Below are positions 40,689 through 49,782 of a DNA stretch of 64,000 nt, in pieces; within the stretch, counting starts at the first letter, position 1, and each line of letters starts with the position of its first letter. The DNA is from Caryophanon tenue (lineage in GTDB: Bacteria > Bacillota > Bacilli > Bacillales_A > Planococcaceae). The position numbers and the translations under genes were made by a program. The notes under the pieces are model-generated. The model was not told the origin of the DNA. It worked only from the letters and a program-made list of their open reading frames with translations, and made no database searches. The stretch is taken from positions 1-64,000 of the forward strand of contig NZ_MASJ01000023.1 in the NCBI RefSeq assembly GCF_001700315.1, in the 5' to 3' direction.

Positions 40689-42137
40689 ATGAAGGCAGCT
40701 CACAATCCGTGGAATGTGCTAGTAGTGACAAGCTTCGGTGTATTTCTTGTCATGATGAATATGAGTACGCTAACCGTTGCGCTCCCTTCTATTACGTCTT
40801 ATTACGGGGCATCGACAATTGAAGCTAGTTGGATACTGCTAGCGTATATGTTATGCAATACAGTATTTATTTTAATTTTTGGCAAGGTCGCCGATTTATT
40901 TGGGCGCAAGCAGCTGTTTGTCATCGGACTTATTACGTTTACATGCTTTAGTTTCCTGTGTGGTTTCGCACCGAGTGTGGAATGGCTCATTGTGTATCGC
41001 GCACTGCAAGGCATTAGTGGAGCGTTAGTTATTACGAATACGACACCGCTGATTACCGACGCGTTTCGAAGTGGTCCAATGAGTAAAGCGCTCGGTATTA
41101 ATGTCGTCGTGTCATCGGTAGCACAGTTGGTCGGACCGGTAATCGGTGGCTATGTTACGTTTATGTTTGATTGGCAGTGGGTGTTTTGGTGTAATGTGCC
41201 ACTTGGGGCTTTGGCGATTGTCAGTGCCGTTATATTGTTACCAAAACGTATACCAGCGAAAAAGAATATCTCATTTGATTATATGAGCAGTGTGGCAATT
41301 TTCATCGGGCTCGGGAGCTTGATTATCGGCGTGACGATGAGTGGTGAATACGGCTGGGGCAGTACCATCGTTCAACGATGTGTGAGTATCGGGCTTGTGT
41401 TTTTCATCCTGTTTCTTTTTACAGCAAAACATGCGAAGCAACCACTGATTGAACTGACAATCTTTAAAAACAGCACCTTTTCTTTTGCGAATATGACGAC
41501 CTTTTTAAATGCATTAGCACGTTCGTCGGTCGTGTTATTAATGGCGTTATATTTCCAAGTAATATATGGCGCAAATCCACTAGAAGCGGGCGTTTGGGTA
41601 CTTCCGTTAACGGCGGGAACTGTTATTGCCTCGTTTTTTATCGGACAGCTCGCTGCACGGTGGAAAACGCGCGTGTTAACAACGAGTGGACTCATTATTT
41701 CCGCGCTCGGTATCGTCTGTATTTTCATGAATTTACATGTGAACGGCATATTTTTTGCCTTAATGCTTGGACAATTTTTAATTGGCTTTGGCTCTGGCAT
41801 TTTCATGACACCGAATACACAGCTCATTATGTTAAGTGTTCCGGCACATACAACAGGTGTTGCGAATGGCATTCGTTCAATGTTGCAAAATATGGGCGGT
41901 GTATTAAGTACTGCATGTGCGCTCGTCATTGTCACCGTGAGCTTACCGAAAGAATTAAAAGCAAGTATATATGAAGTTGGTGAACGTTCGTTGAATATGC
42001 AGGAGCTGACGATGATTGCGCACGGCTTCCAGCTCGCGTTTAGTGTTATTTTCGTCATAACGCTGCTTGCCATTATTAGTGCGTATTTAACAACAGCACA
42101 GCGTATACAATTTGAAAAGCAATTAATTGAAGACTAA
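40689..42137 (+). CDS. MFS transporter, DHA2 (14-helix) type
   Basis: 482-residue major-facilitator protein. Motif A between helices 2 and 3 is GKVADLFGRKQLF, motif C is LVGPVIGGYV, and the hydrophobic pattern and length fit 14 helices as in EmrB/QacA. The family usually exports drugs by proton antiport. In this catabolic operon it could instead carry a pathway substrate or product. GGGGGGAG precedes the ATG; it starts 11 bp after the IclR gene. Confidence 0.87.
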   Translation: MKAAHNPWNVLVVTSFGVFLVMMNMSTLTVALPSITSYYGASTIEASWILLAYMLCNTVFILIFGKVADLFGRKQLFVIGLITFTCFSFLCGFAPSVEWLIVYRALQGISGALVITNTTPLITDAFRSGPMSKALGINVVVSSVAQLVGPVIGGYVTFMFDWQWVFWCNVPLGALAIVSAVILLPKRIPAKKNISFDYMSSVAIFIGLGSLIIGVTMSGEYGWGSTIVQRCVSIGLVFFILFLFTAKHAKQPLIELTIFKNSTFSFANMTTFLNALARSSVVLLMALYFQVIYGANPLEAGVWVLPLTAGTVIASFFIGQLAARWKTRVLTTSGLIISALGIVCIFMNLHVNGIFFALMLGQFLIGFGSGIFMTPNTQLIMLSVPAHTTGVANGIRSMLQNMGGVLSTACALVIVTVSLPKELKASIYEVGERSLNMQELTMIAHGFQLAFSVIFVITLLAIISAYLTTAQRIQFEKQLIED

Positions 42138-42155
42138 TAAATGGGGGATGTTAAT

Positions 42156-43574
42156 ATGGATAAAATTTTAGCAGGTGGACATGTCGTTATTCCGTATGTA
42201 GGGGTACAAAAAATAGATATTGGCATTACTGATGGGAAAATTAGTGCGCTTGCACCGAATTTACAAAGCGACACCGCAGAAATTATTGATGTGGCGGGAA
42301 AACATATTTTTCCAGGTGCGATTGATGGACATAGCCATTACGGGGTATACGGGGGACTTGAAGGGCTAGTGGAAGATTATTATAAAACGTCTCGTTCATC
42401 GGCGCTAGGTGGCGTCACAACAGTTATTAACTTTATGCGTAGCTCACAGTCTTATACCGAGCAGCTCCCAACAGAAATCGCGATTGCCGAACAGCAAAGT
42501 GCCATTGATTTTTGTTTCCATTTAGGCATTATGACAAATAAGCATTTAGCGGAAATGCGTACATATGTCGAACAGTTTGGCGCTACATCGTACAAATTAT
42601 ATTTAGGCTATCGTGGGCAGGAACAAAGCCGCTTTGGGACAGACCGTTTACTTGATGATGAGCTGTTACTCGATATTTTCGCACAGATGAATGCCATTTC
42701 GAAAGATTTAGTATTAGCCATTCATTGTGAAAATGTCGATATGGGCAAACATTATTTCAAGCAGTACGAACATATTGAAGACCGCAACGAACTTGTCTTT
42801 TTTGAAAAGTATAATCCCGACATTGTTGAAACAGAGTCCGTTGTTCGCTGCGCAACATTAGCGATGCATTATGATGCGAAAATTACCGTTGTCCATATGA
42901 GCGCAGGGACCAGCATGCAGGCACTTGAAAACATGAAAAACTTCAATCCTGATATCGTCAATGTTGAAACATGCCCACACTATTTACTAGAAACGGTTGA
43001 TAACGCAAAAGGGTTAGGAGCAATTGTAAAGCCACCACTGCGTTATGAAGCGGATAATGCGCTTCTTTGGGAAGGTATTCAAAAAGGCATCGTCAAATTT
43101 GTCGGAACCGACCATGTATCGATTTCATGGCAAGAAAAATTCAAAAACGGCTATGATATTGATAAAACGGTTTTAGGCTTCGGTGGTGCGGAATTTATGT
43201 TCCCATTAACATTAAGTGAAGGGCATTTCAAACACGGCTTACCACTGGAGAAAATCGCGGAAATTACGTCGGCAAATACGGCAAAAACGTATGGCATGTA
43301 TCCGCAAAAAGGTGCGATTGAAATTGGCAGTGACGCTGATTTTGTGGTCGTAGATTTACAAAAGGCTGTAACGATCACACCGGACATTTTACCAATCAAT
43401 TCGGATTACACGATTTATGAAGGGCGCCATGTACAGGGCTGGCCAGTCATGACATTACGCCGCGGAGATATCCTTGCGAAAGACGGTAATATTTGTGACA
43501 CGCTAACAAGTGGGCGATATATTTTCCGTCAAGCTACACCGATTGACACACCACAGCTTGTTGAAACGCTTTAA
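42156..43574 (+). CDS. Dihydropyrimidinase/hydantoinase/allantoinase-type amidohydrolase
   Basis: 472-residue cyclic amidohydrolase. Metal histidines are in GAIDGHSHYG (H59, H61), the carbamylated Lys in SYKLYLGY (about 151), another His in LAIHCENVD, VVHMSAG and the Asp in FVGTDHVS. It opens a hydantoin, dihydropyrimidine, allantoin or similar ring to the N-carbamoyl acid, which the amidase in the same operon could then hydrolyse. ATG 42156 is preferred (GGGGGATG before it); ATG 42141 is upstream in frame. Which ring is used cannot be decided from sequence. Confidence 0.85.
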   Translation: MDKILAGGHVVIPYVGVQKIDIGITDGKISALAPNLQSDTAEIIDVAGKHIFPGAIDGHSHYGVYGGLEGLVEDYYKTSRSSALGGVTTVINFMRSSQSYTEQLPTEIAIAEQQSAIDFCFHLGIMTNKHLAEMRTYVEQFGATSYKLYLGYRGQEQSRFGTDRLLDDELLLDIFAQMNAISKDLVLAIHCENVDMGKHYFKQYEHIEDRNELVFFEKYNPDIVETESVVRCATLAMHYDAKITVVHMSAGTSMQALENMKNFNPDIVNVETCPHYLLETVDNAKGLGAIVKPPLRYEADNALLWEGIQKGIVKFVGTDHVSISWQEKFKNGYDIDKTVLGFGGAEFMFPLTLSEGHFKHGLPLEKIAEITSANTAKTYGMYPQKGAIEIGSDADFVVVDLQKAVTITPDILPINSDYTIYEGRHVQGWPVMTLRRGDILAKDGNICDTLTSGRYIFRQATPIDTPQLVETL

Positions 43575-43580
43575 CGACGA

Positions 43581-43620
43581 CACGTGCTAAGAAGGGATTC
43601 CTGCTTAGTACGTTTTTTTA
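43581..43620 (+). terminator. Terminator of the nitrogen operon
   Basis: ACGTGCTAAGAAG pairs with CTTAGTACGT region, followed by seven T. Confidence 0.75.
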
Positions 43621-43690
43621 TGTCTAGGTGACTCTGAAAAATTGTGGCATGATAGAAGGGAGAAATCTATCATAGAAGGGGCGTGACCGT

Positions 43691-44827
43691 TTGAAAATCC
43701 TTATTAGTCCAGATGCATTTAAAGGTAGTTTAACGGCGATGGAAGCGGCAATTGCGATTGAGCAGGGCGTTCACGCGTGGGATGACACGATTGAAACGGT
43801 AAAATTACCCGTAGCAGACGGCGGTGAGGGCACGATGACGGCTCTTGTTGAGGCAACAAATGGGCGGTACGTTTCGGTTATTGTAGCAGACCCACTCGGA
43901 CGTCTTATTTCCGCGCAGTACGGGGTACTTGGTAACGGCACAACTTGTGTTATTGAAATGGCTGTAGCATCAGGCCTTACATTACTTCAGCCAAACGAGC
44001 GTAATCCGCATATTGCCTCGACATATGGTACGGGGCAATTGATCCAACATGCACTCAAGCAAGGCTTTAAGGACTTTATCATCTGTCTAGGTGGTAGTGC
44101 GACAAATGATGGTGGTATTGGGATGCTGCGTGCTTTAGGGCTGCGTTTACTCGATGTACATGGACAAGACATTCCACCAACGATTGATGGTATTTTTGAA
44201 CTGGCAACGCTTGATTTTTTGAATTGGCAAACACAATTAGCACATTGTCACATCCGTATTGCCTGTGATGTTCAGAATCCACTTGTCGGCGAGAACGGGG
44301 CAACCGCGATTTTCGGTCCACAAAAAGGTATTTTACCACATGAAATTGCCCGCGTTGATGCCGCACTGACACATTGGGCAAGCATTGTTGAACAACACTT
44401 GCACATTCGTCTTCACGACGCGGTTGGTGCTGGAGCAGCTGGAGGCATGGGTGGCGCACTCATCGCTTTTTTACAAGGTACGTTTCAAAGAGGAATTGAT
44501 GTAGTGCTTCAGACGATGCAGTATGAGGCACATTTGCAAAATGTAGATTATATTATTACAGGAGAGGGGCAATCGGACGCTCAGACATTATATGGAAAAG
44601 CACCAATGGGCATTCAGCAACTTGCTAAAAAGCATCATATCCCCGTTATTTTACTGTCTGGTATGATTCCACAACATGCACAGCAACCGCTTCGTGCGCA
44701 ATTTGATTATGTAGTAGCGATTGTGGATGGCGATATCACACAAGAAGCGGCGATGAAACATGCCGCTGCTTATTTACAACAACGCGCGACAAAGATTACG
44801 CAATTAATAACGAGAGCTGCCACATAA
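43691..44827 (+). CDS. glxK: Glycerate kinase
   Basis: 378-residue GarK/GlxK-family kinase. ISPDAFKGSLTA at the start, PVADGGEGTM (substrate/phosphate loop), YGTGQLI, GGSATNDGGIGM and GAGAAGGMGG, all canonical. It phosphorylates D-glycerate. Glycerate is the end product of the glyoxylate branch of allantoin breakdown, so a link with the preceding operon is possible. However, a terminator and its own region separate them. TTG start after AAGGGGCGTG. Confidence 0.88.
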   Translation: MKILISPDAFKGSLTAMEAAIAIEQGVHAWDDTIETVKLPVADGGEGTMTALVEATNGRYVSVIVADPLGRLISAQYGVLGNGTTCVIEMAVASGLTLLQPNERNPHIASTYGTGQLIQHALKQGFKDFIICLGGSATNDGGIGMLRALGLRLLDVHGQDIPPTIDGIFELATLDFLNWQTQLAHCHIRIACDVQNPLVGENGATAIFGPQKGILPHEIARVDAALTHWASIVEQHLHIRLHDAVGAGAAGGMGGALIAFLQGTFQRGIDVVLQTMQYEAHLQNVDYIITGEGQSDAQTLYGKAPMGIQQLAKKHHIPVILLSGMIPQHAQQPLRAQFDYVVAIVDGDITQEAAMKHAAAYLQQRATKITQLITRAAT

Positions 44828-44845
44828 AGTCGGCAGCTCTCGTTT
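44811..44845. terminator. Bidirectional terminator between convergent genes
   Basis: GAGAGCTGCC pairs with GGCAGCTCTC; it overlaps the 3' end of the glycerate kinase gene. Confidence 0.75.
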
Positions 44846-44847
44846 GT

Positions 44848-45276
44848 TTACGACAATTCACGTAAGCCTTCACCGTGCTGTATGCGTACAATGCCTTCTT
44901 CGCACACGCCGTATTTTCGCCACTGGCAATCAAAGCAGACACGCTCAATGAGGTCCGGTGTAGCAAAGGTGCGCATGCGCTTTTCAATATCTTGCCATGT
45001 TAGTTCATCGCCAATGTGCAACTGAAGCACATGTAATAATGCTTGATCTTGTTCGAAAACGCGCACAGCGTCACAATGATAGGGCTGATCACACGGGAAC
45101 TTTGCACATAAATCATCTGCGCCTGAAATCACGCGGACAATAGTATGTGGCTGTTCGCGTAGCTGTTGGTGAATGTGTTTCATATTCATTGCATATGCTT
45201 CTGAATAGCCCATGCCACGAAAGCCCAATAAACAAAATAGATGATGCCCACGTAATTGAATTAGTTCCATGTTCAT
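44848..45276 (-). CDS. DUF1284 family protein
   Basis: 142-residue protein. RGHHLFCLLGFRGMGYS at the N-terminus is the DUF1284 hallmark. Later cysteines form DDLCAKFPCD and CFDCQWRKYGVC, suggesting an iron-sulfur cluster or zinc site. Function unknown; related genes are found in Firmicutes and archaea. AAGGAG before ATG 45276. Confidence 0.75.
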   Translation of the reverse strand: MNMELIQLRGHHLFCLLGFRGMGYSEAYAMNMKHIHQQLREQPHTIVRVISGADDLCAKFPCDQPYHCDAVRVFEQDQALLHVLQLHIGDELTWQDIEKRMRTFATPDLIERVCFDCQWRKYGVCEEGIVRIQHGEGLRELS

Positions 45277-45373
45277 ATGTACACTCCTTATGTAAACCAT
45301 TTTTATAAATATGTTAACACAATTGAATGAATGTCTTTAGTCTTTCGCATCAATTTTCAAAAAAGTGACTATT

Positions 45374-45400
45374 TTCGACATGTCAGGGTATATATATATA
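45374..45400 (+). promoter_or_regulatory. Possible sigma-B-type promoter of the alcohol dehydrogenase gene
   Basis: GGGTAT near 45385 with GTGACT 15 bp upstream partly fits GTTTAA-N14-GGGTAT. The -35 match is weak. Confidence 0.25.
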
Positions 45401-45457
45401 AACGAATAACACCATATAAAATTAGTTATAAATTGGTTATTCAATAGGAGGGGTTTT

Positions 45458-46597
45458 TTGAAAGCTGTTACGTATCAAGGTGCAAAAAAAGTAGAAGTAA
45501 AAGATGTTCCAGATGCTAAACTCCAAAAGCCAGACGACATAATTGTACGAATTACGTCAACTGCCATTTGCGGTTCAGATCTTCATATTTACCGCGGGGC
45601 AATTCCTACTGAGAAAGATTTTGTCATTGGTCATGAACCGATGGGCATTGTCGAAGAAGTCGGTCCACAGGTCACAAAAGTGAAAAAAGGGGATCGGGTT
45701 GTCATTCCATTTAATGTATCATGCGGAGAGTGCTTTTATTGCCAACATGATTTAGAGAGCCAGTGCGATAATGCCAATGAAAATCCAGCGATTGACAGTG
45801 GCGCGTATTTTGGTTATACCGAGCGCTACGGTAATTTCCCAGGCGGTCAAGCCGAATATTTACGTGTACCGTATGGCAATTTCATTCCATTCAAAGTGCC
45901 AGATGATTGTGAGCTAGAGGATGAAGCACTGCTGTTTATATCAGATGTATTGCCAACTGCGTATTGGAGTGTTGAGCATTCTGGTGTCAAAAAAGGCGAT
46001 ACTGTCATTGTGTTAGGTGCTGGACCGATTGGCTTAATGGTTCAAAAATTTGCATGGATGAAGGGAGCGAAGCGTGTACTTGTTGTCGACCCGCTTCAAT
46101 ACCGTTTAGACCATGCAAAACAAACAAACCATGTTGAAGTTTATAATTTTGATGAGATAGATGATATTGGTGGCTATTTACATGAGCTAACACATGGCGG
46201 GGCAGATGTTGTCATTGATTGTGTCGGTATGGACGGTAAAATGTCGCTTGCTGAAAAGGCGCAGCAAAAGCTGAAGCTACAAGGGGGGACATTAAGCGCG
46301 ATCGAAGTCGGTATCAAAGCGGTGCGTAAGTTTGGGACGCTTCAATTAACAGGAGTATATGGCTCATCATATAATCAGTTCCCACTTGGTAATATATTTG
46401 AGCGCAATGTCACGTTAAAAATGGGGCAGGCTCCGGCCATTCACTACAGTCCGATGTTATATGATATGGTCGCTAGCGGAAAAATCGACCCGACTGATAT
46501 CATTACACATAAAATGCCACTGGCCGACGCACAGGATGCGTACGAAAAATTCCATGACCATGAAGATAAAAGTATTAAGTTCATTTTGAAACCATAA
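45458..46597 (+). CDS. Zinc-dependent alcohol dehydrogenase, formaldehyde-dehydrogenase-like
   Basis: 379-residue medium-chain dehydrogenase. Catalytic zinc ligands: Cys in TAICGSDLH and His/Glu in VIGHEPMG. The structural zinc set CGECFYCQHDLESQC is present, and the NAD site is VIVLGAGPIGLM. Length and the insert NFPGGQAEYLRVPYGN match the AdhB / glutathione-independent formaldehyde dehydrogenase-like group. TTG start after AGGAGGGG. Probably a detoxification or stress enzyme. Confidence 0.87.
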   Translation: MKAVTYQGAKKVEVKDVPDAKLQKPDDIIVRITSTAICGSDLHIYRGAIPTEKDFVIGHEPMGIVEEVGPQVTKVKKGDRVVIPFNVSCGECFYCQHDLESQCDNANENPAIDSGAYFGYTERYGNFPGGQAEYLRVPYGNFIPFKVPDDCELEDEALLFISDVLPTAYWSVEHSGVKKGDTVIVLGAGPIGLMVQKFAWMKGAKRVLVVDPLQYRLDHAKQTNHVEVYNFDEIDDIGGYLHELTHGGADVVIDCVGMDGKMSLAEKAQQKLKLQGGTLSAIEVGIKAVRKFGTLQLTGVYGSSYNQFPLGNIFERNVTLKMGQAPAIHYSPMLYDMVASGKIDPTDIITHKMPLADAQDAYEKFHDHEDKSIKFILKP

Positions 46598-46600
46598 CAA

Positions 46601-46737
46601 AAGCGCCTTCTTGTATGGCACTGACTGTCTTTTTTGAGACAGTCAGTGCCGTTTAATACCCGTTTTTCAACGAAAGGTGTTTTTATTTGTCTCATTATTT
46701 TAGGTCAGTGCCTATTGCTACGAGAAGGCGCTTTTTA
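46601..46737 (+). terminator. Nested hairpins after the alcohol dehydrogenase gene
   Basis: An outer stem AAAAGCGCCTTCT (46600-46612) with AGAAGGCGCTTTT (46722-46734) encloses an inner perfect stem GGCACTGACTGTC/GACAGTCAGTGCC (46617-46650). It lies between convergent genes and can stop transcription from both. Confidence 0.6.
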
Positions 46738-46742
46738 TCTAT

Positions 46743-47537
46743 TTATGATGCTTGTACTGTTGCCGGTAGCTGATTCTTTTGGATAAACTGGTGAATCGCT
46801 TCATTCGATTCCACACTCTTTTCAATAACACATACATGTCCGCAATCATCTAAAATTTGGAGCGATGCATACGGATTTTGGGCAGCAGCACGTTTTGCTT
46901 CTTCTAAAAATAAATGGTCTTCTTTGCCGATTAAATAGAACTTTGGAATCGTGCAATCGCTTTTTTGATGCTGATCATATGGTTTTTTTGCATTTTTTAA
47001 TAAATATGTCCATTTTACAAACTCTTGACGTCCGAGTTTTGCGGCTTCTTGCACAAAATAAAAGCGTGATTTCGCATGTGATTTTTTCGGCATAATTAAA
47101 TACGCAAACGTTTTATAAAACAGCATATACGGAGCAAAATGACGCAATGTCCACGCACATTTAATTAACAGCGACGACCACGTATTAAACTTTAACACCG
47201 GCCCTGCTAATGTCATGGTCTGAATATATTGCTTCGCGCGGTACATCAGCTCGTTGCCAATAATTGTACCCAGTGAAAACGTTAAAAAATGCGCACGTGC
47301 AATGTGCAAACTCTCAAGCACTTCTGTAATTTTAGATACAACATCTGCCGCAACATAATACTTCGCGTCTGAGCCTGCTGAACCCCCATGCCCAGGTAAG
47401 TCAATAAACAATAAATTATAATGCTTCGACAAAAAATCCGCCTGCTTATAAAATAATGTGCTTTTCCCACCTAAGCCATGTAGTAACACAAGCCACTCTT
47501 TTTCGTGGCAAGAAAACATTTTTGTATAATGTAGCAT
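46743..47537 (-). CDS. Alpha/beta hydrolase
   Basis: 264-residue alpha/beta-hydrolase-fold protein. Oxyanion motif LVLLHGLGG (residues 16-24), FIDLPGHGGSAG, nucleophile Ser in LTFSLGTIIG, Asp in LIGKEDHLF and His in DDCGHVCVIE. The nucleophile elbow is F-S-L-G rather than G-x-S-x-G, which is an accepted variant. Probably an esterase or lipase-like enzyme acting on an unknown ester. AGGGG before ATG. Confidence 0.8.
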   Translation of the reverse strand: MLHYTKMFSCHEKEWLVLLHGLGGKSTLFYKQADFLSKHYNLLFIDLPGHGGSAGSDAKYYVAADVVSKITEVLESLHIARAHFLTFSLGTIIGNELMYRAKQYIQTMTLAGPVLKFNTWSSLLIKCAWTLRHFAPYMLFYKTFAYLIMPKKSHAKSRFYFVQEAAKLGRQEFVKWTYLLKNAKKPYDQHQKSDCTIPKFYLIGKEDHLFLEEAKRAAAQNPYASLQILDDCGHVCVIEKSVESNEAIHQFIQKNQLPATVQAS

Positions 47538-47903
47538 ACAATACCCCTAATGATATGATTTCGAATGATGAACTATTATTTTCTATAAAGTAATTCCACA
47601 TTGTATGTTGACTATAACGTGGGGCGTGCTACAAGTCAATAAAGCGCATACGTCGTCACGAAATGCTCATATATTTTTCATTTTGCTCACTTCTGTGCAA
47701 CTTCCGCTTGTGTAGTACGTCTTCCAAACCAATGGATATTGTTTTAGATAGAATAATGTTCGTGCCATGTTGTATCGAGGGATTATGTATGAATGTTATA
47801 GTTTTTTGTGTTCAATATTTACGAGAAAGTGTCATCTATATTCACTCATTTCTAGCGCTTTATTTAAACAAGTATAGCGTAGCGATAAACTAAGTGGACG
47901 CTC

Positions 47904-48183
47904 TTAAGTTATTTGTTTATTTGTAAAATGAAGATGTACAAAATCTATTTCTCGTTCAAACACATTCAATTGTTCCGAATAAATAGGATTTGAACAAGCA
48001 ACTTCATAGGTGATGTCAGCCCCAAGAGCAAGTGCTTTTGAGATTTGTTCTCGCGTCATCAGACCACCTGCTGCAAGAAAGCCAAGTGCCTCCGCTTCAC
48101 AGCTAGTTGCGACAAATGAAGGGGGGACACCAGCCATGGGTGCTTGAATAATTGCACTGTTAATCCCAAATTAGTGTAACATG
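47904..48183 (-). pseudogene. Nitronate monooxygenase remnant
   Basis: A start with GAGGT exists at 48183 (M-L-H) but is followed by TAA. In the next frame-matched stretch FGINSAIIQAPMAGVPPSF is the unmistakable N-terminus of a nitronate monooxygenase (2-nitropropane dioxygenase). The protein then jumps from the N-terminal LGFLAAG to text like the C-terminal AAGGLMTREQISKALALGAD, consistent with an internal deletion between two AAGG-coding repeats. The rest is out of family. About 270 bp remain of a roughly 1-kb gene. Confidence 0.65.
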
Positions 48184-48335
48184 CGTATTACCTCATCTAG
48201 AAATGTTGTATGATAAGGACTGTTAAAATATGCGGATTTTATGCGAGATTGTAGGAAGTGCAATGATCATGAAAATCCGCCTAAACTGTTGCTGTCAATC
48301 GCTTTATAAAACCCTACATAAATAATGTTCCATAA

Positions 48336-48412
48336 AAAACGAGAAGACGTTGATTGAACAGCGTCTTCTCGTTTTCTTTATGCGTTCAAACTTTTATATT
48401 GGAACGTTTTTT
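48336..48412 (-). repeat. Two-hairpin module, copy 6
   Basis: Minus strand: TTTTATACAAAAAACGTTCC with a CGTTC/GAACG hairpin (48383-48406), then a perfect terminator-like stem AAAACGAGAAGACG/CGTCTTCTCGTTTT (48336-48375). No intact minus-strand gene lies upstream of it. Confidence 0.6.
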
Positions 48413-48532
48413 GTATAAAATATTAAATTTTTAGTGATTTTATTTTAACACTTTTTTCAAATTAATTATAGACTGGTAAATGGTCTGAATCGTCTATAAT
48501 CTTAACTTACATTAGGAAATGGGGGATTAGTT

Positions 48533-49066
48533 ATGAAGTTGGGCTTGAGAAATAATGAAGTTATCATTGTTCCGTATGATAAAAAGTGGAAAAAAGAATT
48601 TAATAAAACAAAAACGGAAATTATCCAACACACAAATTTAAAGCCAAACCAAATTGAACATATTGGTAGCACATCTATTAATGAAATTCGAGCAAAGCCT
48701 ATTATAGATATTTTAATAGGTGTAGATAACCTTACAGCGCTTGATAAAACATTTTTTAAAGCTCTTCAAAATGCAGGATTTTACAGATTGAAAGTTGAAA
48801 GATCCAATGAAATCGTTTGCGCTAAATTTACTGATAAAACATTTGAAATCAAAACACATTTTATTCATCTAGTTGAGTTAGAAACGGAAAAATGGAATCA
48901 AATGCTATTCTTTAGGAATTATTTAAATACTAATCAAGATGTGAAAGAACAATACGAAAATCTAAAAGAGTCTTTTTTCAATGCAGACCTAGAAGGTATT
49001 CATTCATATACAGATTATAAAGAGCAATTTATACAATCTATTTTTGAACGAATGAAAAGTAAATAA
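48533..49066 (+). CDS. GrpB (UPF0157) family protein
   Basis: 177-residue GrpB-domain protein of the nucleotidyltransferase superfamily. VIIVPYDKKWKKEF, IEHIGSTSINEIRAKPIIDI (G-S-T-S and D-I core) and THFIHLVE are canonical. Biochemical role unclear; relatives are sometimes fused to CoaE or acetyltransferases. Low GC and the decayed neighbours suggest a horizontally acquired block. Start supported by AATGGGGGA. Confidence 0.85.
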   Translation: MKLGLRNNEVIIVPYDKKWKKEFNKTKTEIIQHTNLKPNQIEHIGSTSINEIRAKPIIDILIGVDNLTALDKTFFKALQNAGFYRLKVERSNEIVCAKFTDKTFEIKTHFIHLVELETEKWNQMLFFRNYLNTNQDVKEQYENLKESFFNADLEGIHSYTDYKEQFIQSIFERMKSK

Positions 49067-49122
49067 TCTATAAATATAAAAATGGTAAAATAGAAACAAT
49101 CTTAAGAGAAAGGGTGTTTTTA

Positions 49123-49552
49123 TTGGAACAAAGTATATCAAAAGTCTACACACCACCAAAACACATTGTCTCCGCAGCAACGATTGTAATTAATGATAAA
49201 AGAGAAATTATTAATTAAGGGACCTTTAAGAGGCTGGGAGATGCCAGGAGGTCAAGTAGAGGAGGGTGAATCTTTAAAAGAGGCTGCTATTAGAGAAACA
49301 AAAGAGGAAACAGGTATAGATGTAGAAATAATAAAGTTTTGTGGGATATTCCAAAATGTAAGAAAATCCATTTGTAATACACTTTTTTTAGCACAACCCG
49401 TTGGAGGTAAATTCACTACTTCATCAGAAAGCTTAGAAGTAGGGTTTTTCCCAATTAAGGAAGCTTTAAAAATGGTAACAATCGGGAATTTCCGTCAAAG
49501 AATTGAATACTGCCTAGATGAGAGTACACAACCTTTTTACATAGATTTCTAA
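49123..49552 (+). pseudogene. Nudix hydrolase with frameshift
   Basis: A TTG start with AAAGGG upstream gives [27 protein letters not shown], then the frame runs into TAA at 49216. The expected continuation [20 protein letters not shown] is in the +1 frame, beginning at 49208. The Nudix box is complete (G-x5-E-x7-RETKEETGI). One extra base (or two missing) near 49204-49210 therefore splits a normal 140-residue Nudix hydrolase. The second part alone (from ATG 49193) has no ribosome binding site. Confidence 0.75.
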
Positions 49553-49572
49553 AATTTATTGCCGGTGTTTTA

Positions 49573-49728
49573 ATGGGCTTACCAGCAACGATAATTTTAT
49601 TGATTATTGTTTATTTAGGGATGAAAAATTCATTGCATTTATTATGGTCAGTTTTACTAGAGATAGTAGGATGGCTATTATTTTTAACGATTCAAGATAT
49701 CTTTATTAAATTTTTAAAGAGCATTTAG
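49573..49728 (+). CDS. Small hydrophobic ORF
   Basis: 51-residue, highly hydrophobic peptide (two helices). The frame continues upstream without start, and no ribosome binding site is evident. It may be a remnant of a larger membrane protein or a small peptide. Confidence 0.3.
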   Translation: MGLPATIILLIIVYLGMKNSLHLLWSVLLEIVGWLLFLTIQDIFIKFLKSI

Positions 49729-49733
49729 TAAAA

Positions 49734-49759
49734 AACGTCCCCAAACTATACTATGGTCA
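49734..49759 (+). repeat. Two-hairpin module, degenerate copy 7
   Basis: AAAAAACGTCCCCAAAC matches the lead-in AAAAAACGTTCCCAAAC of copy 10, but the second arm is largely lost (CTATGG). Confidence 0.35.
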
Positions 49760-49782
49760 ACAAAAAGAATTGAGGGAACATT

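Noticed and set aside
41372-42073. 233-residue minus-strand open frame inside the MFS gene
   Set aside because: Antisense shadow of a membrane protein gene, with no ribosome binding site.
47663-47893. 76-residue plus-strand open frame
   Set aside because: No ribosome binding site, low-complexity hydrophobic text, no family. The 47538-47903 gap is left without a gene.
48228-48283. TGCGGATTTT and AAAATCCGC near the nitronate monooxygenase remnant, resembling the inner part of the Tn3-type end
   Set aside because: Only about ten bases match, and the ACGTTAAG and GGGG parts are absent. Treated as chance.
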